From contig JBJFGR010000147.1 in assembly GCA_051892875.1 (NCBI GenBank), positions 1 to 28,551 of the forward strand: DNA of 28,551 nucleotides, read 5' to 3'. Positions 16,107 to 24,481 of this stretch are shown here, one piece after another; the first letter of the stretch is position 1; every line of letters begins with the position of its first letter. The translations under genes were made by a program, and so were the position numbers. The notes beneath the pieces were generated by a model. That model had not been told where the DNA came from. It worked only from the letters and a program-made list of their open reading frames with translations, and searched no databases. This DNA is from JBJFGR01 sp051892875. GTDB taxonomy: Bacteria > Pseudomonadota > Gammaproteobacteria > Enterobacterales > Succinivibrionaceae.

Positions 16107-17058
16107 AAGCCAAAGTAGATAATTCATCATTAAACTTGTGTTTATAAGCTTTACCATCTACAATCTTATTATGTACAAGTTGATTATCAATTATTCCTAT
16201 ACATTCTCCAGAAATGCCACTCAATAATAGATCTACTGCATAAGTACCAAATCTACTCCCTAATATGCGATCTTTAGGTGTAGGCTTTCCACCTCTTTGC
16301 AAATGACCTAAAACCATAGTTCTACATTCAATTCCCATAGTATTTTCTATATCTTTAGCAATACTATCAAGACTTATTGTATTTTCACAAACAGCTATAA
16401 CACCATGTCGCTTACCATGGGCAAATGAATTCTGCAAATGTTGAATCATAGCATTACGATCATATGGTAACTCAGGAATCACAACAAAATCAGAACCTGT
16501 CGCAATACTTGCATGCATTGCCAAATCTCCACAATGACGCCCCATTATTTCAACAACAACTACACGTCTGTGTGAATTACAAGTATCAATTAGTCTATCA
16601 ATACACTCTACTACAGTATTTAAAGCTGTATCAAAACCTATTGTAAAATCAGTTCCCGAAACGTCATTATCAATAGTCCCAGGTATTCCTATTGATGGCA
16701 ATCCCATTTCTGATAATCTTAAAGCTCCCATATAAGAACCATCACCACCAATAACAACAATAGCATCTAACCCGTGACTTCTGGCATTTGAAATTGCTTG
16801 TGCTCGTACAGATTCTTCTGAAAAAGATTTAAAACGAGCAGTACCTAAAATTGTGCCACCAAGGTTTATAATATCAGTAACACTTTCATAGTTCATAGGT
16901 TCTATACGATTTTCATATAAACCTAAAAAACCATCTTTTATCCCAAATACTTCTATTTTGGCCGCTATACCAGCTCTAACTACAGCTCTTATAACTGCAT
17001 TCATACCAGGAGCATCGCCACCACTTGTTAATACACCAATCTTTTTAATAGAATTCAT
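16093..17058 (-). CDS. pfkA: ATP-dependent 6-phosphofructokinase
   Basis: Commits fructose 6-phosphate to glycolysis. Visible: IGVLTSGGDAPGMNAVIRAVVR (nucleotide-binding start), GGTILGTARF, VIGGDGSYMGA, PGTIDNDVSGTD with the catalytic aspartate, VVVEIMGRHCGDLA and VLGHLQRGGKPTPKDR. Length 321 (E. coli PfkA 320). I start at ATG 17058 (MNSIKKIGVLTSG); a frame extending nine codons further matches no relative. No obvious ribosome site. tpiA lies upstream in the same direction, separated by terminator-like hairpins, so pfkA may have its own weak promoter or rely on read-through. Confidence 0.96.
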   Translation of the reverse strand: MNSIKKIGVLTSGGDAPGMNAVIRAVVRAGIAAKIEVFGIKDGFLGLYENRIEPMNYESVTDIINLGGTILGTARFKSFSEESVRAQAISNARSHGLDAIVVIGGDGSYMGALRLSEMGLPSIGIPGTIDNDVSGTDFTIGFDTALNTVVECIDRLIDTCNSHRRVVVVEIMGRHCGDLAMHASIATGSDFVVIPELPYDRNAMIQHLQNSFAHGKRHGVIAVCENTISLDSIAKDIENTMGIECRTMVLGHLQRGGKPTPKDRILGSRFGTYAVDLLLSGISGECIGIIDNQLVHNKIVDGKAYKHKFNDELSTLASRLV

Positions 17059-17095
17059 ATAATAGCATTTATCATCAAAAACCAAGAAAAAACCA

Positions 17096-17123
17096 AAAAG
17101 ACGGATAGATATATCCGTCTTTT
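17096..17123 (-). terminator. Intrinsic terminator of tpiA
   Basis: AAAAGACGGATA (17096-17107), 4-base loop, TATCCGTCTTTT (17112-17123); perfect 12-base arms with A/T ends on both sides, so it could work in both directions. Read leftward it is followed by TTTTTGG. It sits 38 bases upstream of the pfkA start. Confidence 0.8.
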
Positions 17124-17155
17124 ATATTAGTTTAATTATAAAATAAAACTAATAT
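17124..17155 (-). repeat. Second hairpin directly after tpiA
   Basis: ATATTAGTTT (17124-17133) and AAACTAATAT (17146-17155), perfect 10-base arms, 12-base loop, two bases beyond the tpiA stop. With the adjacent terminator it forms a double hairpin that may protect the tpiA mRNA 3' end. Confidence 0.6.
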
Positions 17156-17157
17156 TA

Positions 17158-17910
17158 TTACTTAGCTGCTTCAATAATAGCTGAAAAATCTGGAGCCTTC
17201 AATGAAGCACCACCAACTAAACCACCATCAATATCTGGCTGAGCAAATAAATCAGGAGCAGTCTTAGCGTTGCAAGAACCACCATAAAGAATTTGAACCT
17301 TATCAGCTACAGCAGCGTCAAAAGATGCTAAGAAAGCACGAATCTGGGCATGAACATTTTGAGCGATTTCTGGAGTAGCAGTCTTACCAGTACCGATAGC
17401 CCAAATTGGTTCATATGCGATAACTGCATTTTCAAATGATTTAATACCACATAAATCAATTACAGCCTTTAACTGAGTCTTACAAACATCTGCAGTTTGA
17501 CCAGCTTCAAATTGTTCTAAAGATTCACCAATACATAATACTGGAATTAATCCAGCTGCTTGAGCAGCTTGATACTTAGCAGCTACAACTTCATTAGTTT
17601 CATTATGGTATGCACGACGTTCGCTATGACCAACAATAGCATACTTGCATCCAAATTCCTTGATCATTACTGGAGAATTTTCACCAGTGAAAGCACCAGA
17701 GTTATGTACGTCAACATCTTCTGAACCGTACTTAATTGCACTGTTAGCAGCTAATTGTTCAACTAAACCAATAAAAATAGCTGGAGCACATACAGCAACT
17801 TCTACTGTTGGTGCATTTGCAGCAGGTTCAACTAAAGCTTTAACTAATGCAGTTACAGATTCCTTGGTACCGTTTAATTTCCAGTTACCCATTACTAGAG
17901 GCTTTCTCAT
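17158..17910 (-). CDS. tpiA: Triose-phosphate isomerase
   Basis: Interconverts dihydroxyacetone phosphate and glyceraldehyde 3-phosphate. Visible: MGNWKLNGTKES with the active-site lysine, CKYAIVGHSERRAYHNET with the catalytic histidine, AYEPIWAIGTGKTATPEIAQ with the catalytic glutamate and loop 6, and LYGGSCNAKTAPDL plus GGLVGGASL for phosphate binding. Length 250 (E. coli 255). AAGG lies upstream of the ATG. The coding sequence looks clearly richer in G+C than its neighbours, typical of a highly expressed gene. A good promoter lies at 17986-18014. Confidence 0.98.
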   Translation of the reverse strand: MRKPLVMGNWKLNGTKESVTALVKALVEPAANAPTVEVAVCAPAIFIGLVEQLAANSAIKYGSEDVDVHNSGAFTGENSPVMIKEFGCKYAIVGHSERRAYHNETNEVVAAKYQAAQAAGLIPVLCIGESLEQFEAGQTADVCKTQLKAVIDLCGIKSFENAVIAYEPIWAIGTGKTATPEIAQNVHAQIRAFLASFDAAVADKVQILYGGSCNAKTAPDLFAQPDIDGGLVGGASLKAPDFSAIIEAAK

Positions 17911-17985
17911 AATTTCTGACCTTTTTTAGAAATAATTAAATATAAAATCTAAGACATTCGTCTCACATAAAAATAGAATAGGGTA

Positions 17986-18014
17986 ATTATACAAGCAAAG
18001 TAATTTTAAAACAA
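17986..18014 (-). promoter_or_regulatory. Probable sigma-70 promoter of tpiA
   Basis: Read leftward: TTGTTT (18014-18009), 17 bases, TATAAT (17991-17986). Consensus -10 and ideal spacing, about 75 bases before the tpiA start. Confidence 0.65.
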
Positions 18015-18262
18015 ATTAATAAATTAATCGTCCATACAGATTCATAAATATACTGGTTTAATATTTTTGCATTTATTGCTAATATTAGGCATATTATCAA
18101 CTTTTAGTGTTCTAAAAAAGTAGAATGGATTACATCTCTTAGCAGCACTTTTCTTTGATCTTCATATAGGAAGGATAATGAAATATAGTAGATTTAAAAA
18201 TGTTAATTTCTAAAATGCATAACAATATAATTAAAACAGAAACTTGAGTTATTTCTATTACA
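18015..18262. other. Gene-free stretch between the tpiA promoter and the pykA hairpin
   Basis: No convincing gene. A strong ribosome-site-like AGGAAGGA (18170-18177) precedes an ATG that opens only ten codons rightward. No decayed homolog was recognised. Confidence 0.4.
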
Positions 18263-18300
18263 CAAGGTATTGGCAACAATTTTTTTGTTGCCAATACTTG
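18263..18300. terminator. Strong hairpin downstream of pykA
   Basis: CAAGGTATTGGCAACAA and TTGTTGCCAATACTTG, a 16-base stem with one bulged G and a T5 loop (rightward reading). It lies 25 bases beyond the pykA stop. No T-run follows leftward; rightward, TTTTTT comes 7 bases after the stem. Likely the pykA transcript end despite the poor tail. Confidence 0.6.
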
Positions 18301-18325
18301 ATGATTTTTTAGATTAAATAAAAAA

Positions 18326-19771
18326 TTATTCTACTTGGATAATTTTCATACTGTTAGTCATACCAATTTCTTTTGTATCACCATGAGTAACAATAACCCA
18401 ATCTCCATGAGCAATATACCCACTTTGTTTTAATGAAACTAACGAATATTTTGTAGCTTCATCCATATTCGAATATTCTGAAATATTAAATTCAAAAGGA
18501 TATACACCACGATATAAATTACATAAATTCAAAGTTGACTTTCTACCAGACACTGCAAAAATCGGTAAATTTGAACGTAAACGACTCATTAATAACGGAG
18601 TTTTACCTGTTTCTGTTAGAGCAACAATACCTTTTATACAAGGTAAATGATTTGCAGCGAACATAGAAGCCATTGCTATGGTTTCTTCACTATTTGTAAA
18701 TGTCCTATCAGTTCGGTATGTTGAAACATTCATCTGCGGATTTTTTTCAGCACCACGGCAAACTTGTGACATTGCACAAACACATTCTACTGGATAATCA
18801 CCAGCTGCTGTTTCTGCTGATAACATTACAGCATCGGTTCCATCTAACACAGCATTTGCAACATCCATTACTTCAGCTCTTGTCGGCATTGGTGACTTAA
18901 TCATAGATTCCATCATTTGAGTTGCGGTAATCACGGGTTTATTATACTCTCTTGATTTTTTAATGAGCCTTTTTTGAGTACCCATTAATTCTGAATCCCC
19001 GATTTCTACACCTAAATCACCCCTTGCCACCATGATTGCATCAGATGCTTTTATAACATCAACTAAAGCTTCATCTGTTGCAACAACTTCAGCTCTTTCA
19101 ATCTTTGCAACTATCTTGGCTTCTGAACCAGAATCTTTTAATAATCTCCTTGCAAGTTCTATATCATCACTTGTCCTAGGAAATGACACAGCAATATAAT
19201 CAACACCAATTTCAGCTGCTGTTTTTATATCTAATCTGTCTTTATCAGTCAATGCAGGTGCTGATAATCCGCCACCTTGCTTATTAATACCTTTATTGTT
19301 TGATAATGGCCCCCCAATTAATACAGAAGTTAAAATTTTAGGGCCTTTTACTGAAATAACTGATAGCTGAACTCTACCATCATCTAACATTAAAACATCA
19401 CCAGTTGATACATCATTTGGTAGATTTTTATAATCAATACCAACAGATTCTTGAGAACCTTCACCTTTTGGAAGTTCTGCGTCTAGGGTAAACAAATCTC
19501 CAGCTCTCAATATTATTGGTCCATTCTTAAATGTTGATATTCTAATCTTTGGTCCTTGTAAATCACCTAATATAGCTACAACCCTACCTAAACGAGAAGA
19601 TATTTCTCTTACTTTTCTGGCTCTATCTTTATGTTCCTCAGCTGAACCATGTGAAAAATTAATACGCATCACATTTGCACCAGCTTTAATTAATTCTTCT
19701 AAAACACTTTCTCTATCTAAAGCTGGCCCCATTGTACAAACAATTTTAGTTCGTCGTAACATACTCGACAC
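18326..19771 (-). CDS. pykA: Pyruvate kinase, PykA (type II) class
   Basis: Converts phosphoenolpyruvate and ADP to pyruvate and ATP. Visible: RRTKIVCTMGP, ANVMRINFSHGS, ILGDLQGPKIRIS, SNNKGINKQGGGLSA, IVAKIERAEVV, IMVARGDLGVEIG, and TATQMMESMIKSPMPTRAEV with VMLSAETAAGDYP. The order and the GGPLSNNKGINK sequence are closer to E. coli PykA (480 residues) than PykF (470); length here 481. Two starts are possible: GTG at 19771, which fits the family N-terminus, or ATG at 19762, which has GAGGTG at good spacing. Divergent from the flavodoxin gene. Confidence 0.96.
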   Translation of the reverse strand: MSSMLRRTKIVCTMGPALDRESVLEELIKAGANVMRINFSHGSAEEHKDRARKVREISSRLGRVVAILGDLQGPKIRISTFKNGPIILRAGDLFTLDAELPKGEGSQESVGIDYKNLPNDVSTGDVLMLDDGRVQLSVISVKGPKILTSVLIGGPLSNNKGINKQGGGLSAPALTDKDRLDIKTAAEIGVDYIAVSFPRTSDDIELARRLLKDSGSEAKIVAKIERAEVVATDEALVDVIKASDAIMVARGDLGVEIGDSELMGTQKRLIKKSREYNKPVITATQMMESMIKSPMPTRAEVMDVANAVLDGTDAVMLSAETAAGDYPVECVCAMSQVCRGAEKNPQMNVSTYRTDRTFTNSEETIAMASMFAANHLPCIKGIVALTETGKTPLLMSRLRSNLPIFAVSGRKSTLNLCNLYRGVYPFEFNISEYSNMDEATKYSLVSLKQSGYIAHGDWVIVTHGDTKEIGMTNSMKIIQVE

Positions 19772-19909
19772 CTCATCAGCCTAATATTACTATTTACATC
19801 TTTCTTAAAACAATATAATTACTACATAAATATATGCTATTATCAAAAAAATCAATAAAAAAAGCAAGCAATACAGAAGTGATAAAAATTATTACTTTTT
19901 TTTATAAAA

Positions 19910-19938
19910 ATGACACTCTATCTCTTAAATATTATGAT
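19910..19938 (+). promoter_or_regulatory. Probable flavodoxin promoter
   Basis: ATGACA (19910-19915), 17 bases, TATGAT (19933-19938), about 43 bases before the flavodoxin ATG. Both boxes are one base from consensus. Confidence 0.5.
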
Positions 19939-19980
19939 AAAGTAAAGTTAACATTAAATAAATTTAAATCGGAGAATTTT

Positions 19981-20505
19981 ATGTCAAAAATTGGAATATT
20001 CTATGGTTCTGATACAGGTAATACCGAAAACGCAGCTACATTTATGCAAGAAGTCCTCGGAGCTAAAAACACTGATTTATTTGATGTCAGAAAAGTAAAA
20101 GACCCAAAAATTATTCTTAACTATGATCTTCTAATTTTTGGGACCTCAACTTGGCACTTAGGTGAAATGCAGGGAGATATGGAACAATTTTGTTCTAAAT
20201 TATCTGATATCAATTTAACAGGGAAAAAAGTAGCTCTCTTCGGTTTAGGAGATCAAATAGAATACTCAGACTACTTCGTTGATGGTATGGGGAAGTTGTA
20301 CTACATTATTAAAGAACTAGGAGCTGAAGTTATTGGTGAATGGCCAACAGAAGGTTATTCTTTTTCTAGTGTTTTATCATTATCAGAAGATAACCAACAT
20401 TTTATAGGGCTTGCTCTTGACGATGATAATCAAGAAGACTTAACAGCGGAAAGAATCGTAAGTTGGTTAAATTTAATAACAAAAAACAACGATATTTTAA
20501 ATTAA
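19981..20505 (+). CDS. fldA: Flavodoxin (long-chain)
   Basis: Small FMN electron carrier in the cytosol. Visible: phosphate loop GIFYGSDTGNTEN, isoalloxazine-side loop GTSTWHLGEMQGD, and GLGDQIEYSDYF with later WPTEGYSFS and FIGLALDDDNQEDLTAERI. Length 174 (E. coli FldA 176). The intact SDTGNTEN loop is FldA-like, while GLGDQ and WPTEGYSF resemble FldB, so the symbol is tentative. I start at ATG 19981, preceded by CGGAG; the frame stays open 49 codons upstream, but that part is A+T-rich and contains the promoter. It stands alone between pykA and the amylase. Confidence 0.9.
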   Translation: MSKIGIFYGSDTGNTENAATFMQEVLGAKNTDLFDVRKVKDPKIILNYDLLIFGTSTWHLGEMQGDMEQFCSKLSDINLTGKKVALFGLGDQIEYSDYFVDGMGKLYYIIKELGAEVIGEWPTEGYSFSSVLSLSEDNQHFIGLALDDDNQEDLTAERIVSWLNLITKNNDILN

Positions 20506-20582
20506 TACTTAATTAACAATAGCTAGCTATCATTTTTTATGCTTCGTTTCTTATTTTATATGGTTACATTATTTACTTTTGC

Positions 20583-20624
20583 TATAATCATATAATTAAA
20601 TACAAATATATATAATCATATAAT
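20583..20624 (+). repeat. Two 14-bp direct repeats made of paired TATAAT boxes, before the amylase
   Basis: TATAATCATATAAT at 20583-20596 and exactly again at 20611-20624, 28 bases start to start. Each unit holds two TATAAT hexamers 8 bases apart. The second ends just before the amylase ribosome site (AGAGG, 20626-20630). This may be an operator pair, a set of overlapping -10 boxes, or chance in A+T-rich DNA. Confidence 0.6.
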
Positions 20625-20636
20625 CAAGAGGTACTT

Positions 20637-22349
20637 ATGAACAAACTATCAAAAATAGCAATGATAGTAGCTAGTGTGGCTTTATTTGGTTGCAATAACA
20701 CAGAACAAGCAGACATCAATAAAAAGTTTTGGACCCCGAAGGAAGTTGTTTGTAAAAGAAGTATAGATTCAACACCTGTAACTATTACTGATGGTAATTT
20801 AGTGTTAACAAAAAATAACCTTACTGGTTGTTTCAATAGCAATGATCCTAAATGTAATGTTAGAATATACCAAATAATGGTTGAAAGTTTTGCAAAAGGT
20901 GGGACCGCACCTGCTTACACAACATCATGGGGACCTAGTGAACATGGTGGCACATTAAGGGGAATTATCAACAATTTATCATACATAAAATCTACTGGAG
21001 TTAACGCCATATGGATGACTCCTATATTTTATACAGAACCTTATCCAAATCAAAACACTGATTATAATAAACTAGATGGTACTGGGTACTACACATCCAA
21101 CTTCTTTGCTATAGACCCAAGATTTGGAACCAAAGAAGAATTAAAAGAATTAGTTGAAAAAGCCCATAATCTAGGATTATATGTATTCTTAGACGGTGCT
21201 TTTGGTCATGCAAAAGTTAACGTATCTTTAGAAAGTCCTAACGGAAACAGATTAGTTCTTCGTAAGATGTGCCGTGAAGTAAAAGGATTTATGGACAAGA
21301 TGTCGTTAAAATTAGGTACTTGCGTAGATCCTGAACGCTCTCTCGAATTTATAAAGGATGTTGCAACATATTGGATTAGAGAAGTAAAAATAGATGGTTG
21401 GCGTTTAGACCAATCATACCAGATTGAACCTAAGTACTGGAAAAAAATAACCAAAGCAGTTAAAGAAGAATCTGCAAAACCAGAAAATGCATATACTAAT
21501 AGCAACGGGAAAAAAGTACAACCTCTCGGCTACATGGTTGGTGAAGTTTGGAGTGATGATCCTATTGATCTTGAAAACAATGCTTTTGTTAATAATTCAT
21601 TAACTAGTGCCTTTAACTTCCCATTGCGCCATCAGCTTGTTCAAACCTTATCTGTTCATAAAGATATCTGCTCTCAACCTGCAAAAGATCTTGATAAAAT
21701 TATAAAGAAACAAAATCTTTATACCAGAACAGCAATGCCAAATAATTTCATTGGTAACCACGATTTAGTAAGATTTGGGGATACATTGCAACGTGCTAAA
21801 TATGAAAAAGACGGCGAAAAGACTCCTTCATATTATGCAGCACATCAAGCAGCACTAAGTTTCTTAGTAGCATCTTCAGGTCCATTAACCATATACTATG
21901 GTGAAGAAATAGGTGATGATGTTCCAAAATTTGATATTGAAGCAATGAACTGTGCTGATAATAATCTTTGTGATGACCATGTTGCTCGAACAACAGGCAG
22001 AACATCAAACTTAACTAAAGATGAAATTAAATTAAAAACAACTGTTAAGAAGATGCTTGAATATAGAGATGCTCACCCAGCACTATCACAAGGAAGCAGA
22101 ACCTTTATTTATGGCGATGATTCTTTATTCATAGATTTGAAAGAAAAGGGTAAGGATAAAGTTATTTATGTATTAAATACAAGTTCTCAGCCCAGAACTA
22201 TCAAATTTGATAAAACAGCTTGGAATAAATTAAGATTAGGTAATCATTGTATCATGATTGATATGGAAACAAATAACCCTATTCAAAATCAAACAATTGT
22301 TGCCCAACCTATTTCAGGTTCTTTCTATAATATTTTCTGCAAAAAATAA
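20637..22349 (+). CDS. Lipid-anchored alpha-amylase family (GH13) glycoside hydrolase
   Basis: Lipoprotein signal VALFGC with lipidated Cys19; +2 is Asn, so probably outer membrane. Then a (beta/alpha)8 GH13 domain starting VRIYQIMVESF. Conserved regions: I, DGAFGH (D186, H191; the usual Asn before His is Gly); II, DGWRLDQ with nucleophile D258; III, GEVW with acid/base E303; IV, FIGNHD with H375 and D376. A short beta domain ends the protein (about 490-570). All three catalytic residues are present, so it should be active on alpha-glucans; exact substrate (starch, maltodextrin, other) cannot be told. Several cysteines suggest disulfides. AGAGG precedes ATG 20637 and a terminator follows, so it is monocistronic. 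Confidence 0.9.
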   Translation: MNKLSKIAMIVASVALFGCNNTEQADINKKFWTPKEVVCKRSIDSTPVTITDGNLVLTKNNLTGCFNSNDPKCNVRIYQIMVESFAKGGTAPAYTTSWGPSEHGGTLRGIINNLSYIKSTGVNAIWMTPIFYTEPYPNQNTDYNKLDGTGYYTSNFFAIDPRFGTKEELKELVEKAHNLGLYVFLDGAFGHAKVNVSLESPNGNRLVLRKMCREVKGFMDKMSLKLGTCVDPERSLEFIKDVATYWIREVKIDGWRLDQSYQIEPKYWKKITKAVKEESAKPENAYTNSNGKKVQPLGYMVGEVWSDDPIDLENNAFVNNSLTSAFNFPLRHQLVQTLSVHKDICSQPAKDLDKIIKKQNLYTRTAMPNNFIGNHDLVRFGDTLQRAKYEKDGEKTPSYYAAHQAALSFLVASSGPLTIYYGEEIGDDVPKFDIEAMNCADNNLCDDHVARTTGRTSNLTKDEIKLKTTVKKMLEYRDAHPALSQGSRTFIYGDDSLFIDLKEKGKDKVIYVLNTSSQPRTIKFDKTAWNKLRLGNHCIMIDMETNNPIQNQTIVAQPISGSFYNIFCKK

Positions 22350-22381
22350 TAAAATAAAAAAACATTAAGAAAAATTTAAAT

Positions 22382-22412
22382 AAAAAAACCGAATCCTAAA
22401 TTCGGTTTTTTT
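22382..22412 (+). terminator. Intrinsic terminator of the amylase gene
   Basis: AAAAAAACCGAAT, 5-base loop, ATTCGGTTTTTTT: perfect 13-base arms and seven T, 32 bases after the stop. The mirror-image A-run means it may also serve galU, which converges on it. Confidence 0.92.
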
Positions 22413-22532
22413 ATTAAAAAGGCTCTTCTTAGTGGCTGATAGATTTACTCTTGCGTTGTAAAAATAACACTAACGCTAATCTACTAAATATTAGTAGAAA
22501 AAAGTATGTTAAAAATCAGAGATTACATAAAA

Positions 22533-23417
22533 TTAAAGATTTAAACAAAAACCTTTTAAAAATTCTTTAAATTCATCACCATATTTTTCATGATGTATCC
22601 CATATTCAACTATAGCTTTCAAATACCCTAGCTTACTACCGCAATCTAAACTTCTTCCCTTTATTTTATAAGCGTTTACTTGTTGATGCTTCAATAAAAG
22701 TTTAATGGTATCAGTAAGCTGTAATTCACCACCAGCACCTAAAGGAGTATCTAAAAAATATTTCCAAATTTCTTTTGAAAATACATAACGCCCCACAATA
22801 GCCAAGTCAGAAGGAGCTTCATCTATTGATGGTTTTTCTACTAGACTTGTAATTTCAGTGTTAGATGAACTATTTGCCAAGCCTACGATACCATAATTTG
22901 AAACTGTTTCTTTTGGAACTTTTTCAACCATAACTTGGCTTATACCAGTTTTATTAAATAACTGAATCATTTCTGCTAAATTTTCAGTTTTTAAATCAGA
23001 TTTATATTGATCAATTAACACATCTGGTAATAATACAGCAAAATCACTATCATCTACTAATGATCTTGCACAAAGAATAGCATGTGCTAAACCTTTTGCT
23101 TCCCCCTGTCTTACATGCATTATTGTAACATCATGAGGTAAAATATTTTTAATTTCAGATAGTAATTGACGTTTAACTCTTTTTTCTAAAGTTGCTTCTA
23201 ATTCAAAACTTTTATCAAAATGGTTTTCTATTGCATTTTTAGAAGAATGTGTAACGAATATAATATCCCTTATCCCTGCTTGCACTGCTTCATTTACTAC
23301 ATACTGGATAAGGGGTTTATCAACTATTGGCAACATTTCTTTAGGAATTGCTTTAGTTGCCGGTAACATTCTTGTTCCTAAACCAGCAACTGGTATAATA
23401 GCTTTTTTAATCTTCAT
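22533..23417 (-). CDS. galU: UTP-glucose-1-phosphate uridylyltransferase
   Basis: Makes UDP-glucose for lipopolysaccharide, capsule and other glycans. Visible: nucleotide-binding start IIPVAGLGTRMLPATKAIPK and EMLPIVDKPLIQYV, VRQGEAKGLAHAILCA, LLPDVLID, SNYGIVGL, VEKPSIDEAPSDLAIVGRYV, and LQLTDTIKLLL with KGRSLDCGSKLGYLKA. Length 294 (E. coli 302). Its ATG shares one base with the yciI stop codon (TAATG), so translation is coupled. Last gene of aroA-yciB-yciI-galU; a 7-base-arm hairpin (22481-22497) lies downstream. Confidence 0.97.
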   Translation of the reverse strand: MKIKKAIIPVAGLGTRMLPATKAIPKEMLPIVDKPLIQYVVNEAVQAGIRDIIFVTHSSKNAIENHFDKSFELEATLEKRVKRQLLSEIKNILPHDVTIMHVRQGEAKGLAHAILCARSLVDDSDFAVLLPDVLIDQYKSDLKTENLAEMIQLFNKTGISQVMVEKVPKETVSNYGIVGLANSSSNTEITSLVEKPSIDEAPSDLAIVGRYVFSKEIWKYFLDTPLGAGGELQLTDTIKLLLKHQQVNAYKIKGRSLDCGSKLGYLKAIVEYGIHHEKYGDEFKEFLKGFCLNL

Positions 23418-23740
23418 TAAAATGATGCCCCTTTCATTTTTGCGGTAATCTTCATTGGTTTTACAATACCAGTTCCCTCCTTATAAACACCTTGAGTCCA
23501 ATAAGGATCTTCAGCAGCCCATTTTTTAGCTTCTTCTAAACTATCAAACTTTGCGATTATAGCACTTCCTGAGAAACCAGCTTCACCAGGTTCTTCAGAA
23601 TCAATATTAGGATTTGGACCAGCTAATAACAAACGATTTTCGTCTATTAAAGCTTGTAATCTTGCTAAATGCTGAGGTCTTGCCATTCCCCTCTTTGCAT
23701 TTGAATTTTCAACATCCTCTGCATATATTAAATACCACAT
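23417..23740 (-). CDS. yciI: YciI family protein
   Basis: Small cytosolic protein of the YciI (YCII) fold, related to muconolactone isomerase/dimeric alpha-beta barrels; exact role unknown. Visible: MWYLIYAEDVENSNAKR, RPQHLARLQALIDENRLLLA, GPNPNIDSEEPGEAGFSGSA with the Asp expected at the putative active site, and DPYWTQGVY. Length 107 (E. coli 98). I start at ATG 23740, eight bases after AGGGG; the frame extends seven codons upstream. It lies between yciB and galU. Confidence 0.93.
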   Translation of the reverse strand: MWYLIYAEDVENSNAKRGMARPQHLARLQALIDENRLLLAGPNPNIDSEEPGEAGFSGSAIIAKFDSLEEAKKWAAEDPYWTQGVYKEGTGIVKPMKITAKMKGASF

Positions 23741-23774
23741 ACTTTTACCCCTAACGATCAACTATACTACTGCT

Positions 23775-24416
23775 TTATTTATTCTTTATATTTGTTTTAA
23801 CTTCTTGTAATAGCTTTTCAAGTTCCTCTTTTTGTTCATCTGTCAGTTTAGATTGTATCCAACCAACAAGAAACACAAAAAATATAGTATTTATAATACC
23901 ATTACCATATGTTTTATAATTAACCCATATATCTTTGGCATCTTGTTCTGAAAAGTTACAAAAAGACGATAATTCACAAAAACTCGGTAATTTAAAAGCT
24001 AATATATAATTTAAAATTGCTCCAAACACTAAAAATACTGCTAACATCAATGTTGCTTTTCTATAAACATAATCTGGTATTGGTGTAGAAACTCCACTCA
24101 ATACTTTAACTATATCTTTTTTAAAACAAAATTGGCAAATTAACACACCTGTAGCTATTAAAATATTTACCACAGAAACTTTTAATTTTATAAAAGACTC
24201 ATCTTTAATCACTATTGTTGGTACTGCAAATATTAATAATACCACCAATAAAATGATCTGAAAACGTGATACACTTTTATATAAAATAAAGCTTCCTATA
24301 AAAGAAACAAGTGATGATAAAACAATGGCTACAGTAGCATATATTAAATCACTATTTGTTAGTTTATATGTTAAAAAAAAGCAAATTGCAGGTAATATAT
24401 TTAATAAAAACTTCAT
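23775..24416 (-). CDS. yciB: Inner-membrane protein YciB (intracellular septation protein A family)
   Basis: Multi-spanning inner-membrane protein of envelope growth and division. Visible: five or more hydrophobic helices, DESFIKLKVSVVN, and DIWVNYKTYG near the C-terminus, both matching the family. Length 213, longer than E. coli YciB (179): a stretch of roughly 17 residues with two Cys (SFCELSSFCNFSEQDAKD) is inserted in the loop before the WVNYK motif, and the tail is longer and charged. Start ATG 24416 with GGATGG upstream. It is 65 bases after aroA. Confidence 0.92.
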   Translation of the reverse strand: MKFLLNILPAICFFLTYKLTNSDLIYATVAIVLSSLVSFIGSFILYKSVSRFQIILLVVLLIFAVPTIVIKDESFIKLKVSVVNILIATGVLICQFCFKKDIVKVLSGVSTPIPDYVYRKATLMLAVFLVFGAILNYILAFKLPSFCELSSFCNFSEQDAKDIWVNYKTYGNGIINTIFFVFLVGWIQSKLTDEQKEELEKLLQEVKTNIKNK

Positions 24417-24481
24417 ATATCCATCCAAAAATAAGATGACTTATTTTATCATTAAAACAAAAAACTAACTATAAATCTCTA

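Noticed and set aside
18170..18215. Small peptide gene after AGGAAGGA in the tpiA-pykA gap
   Set aside because: Only ten codons, no promoter and no conservation evidence available.
19834..19980. 49-codon N-terminal extension of flavodoxin
   Set aside because: A+T-rich, contains the likely promoter, and the ATG at 19981 has a clear ribosome site and matches the family start.
20519..20530. 12-bp palindrome ATAGCTAGCTAT after the flavodoxin gene
   Set aside because: Only a 4-base stem can form around a CTAG loop. The following T-run makes it at best a weak terminator.
22481..22497. 7-base-arm hairpin (CTACTAA-ATA-TTAGTAG) as the galU terminator
   Set aside because: Short A/T stem with no T-run in the galU direction; the strong hairpin at 22382-22412 is a better shared terminator.
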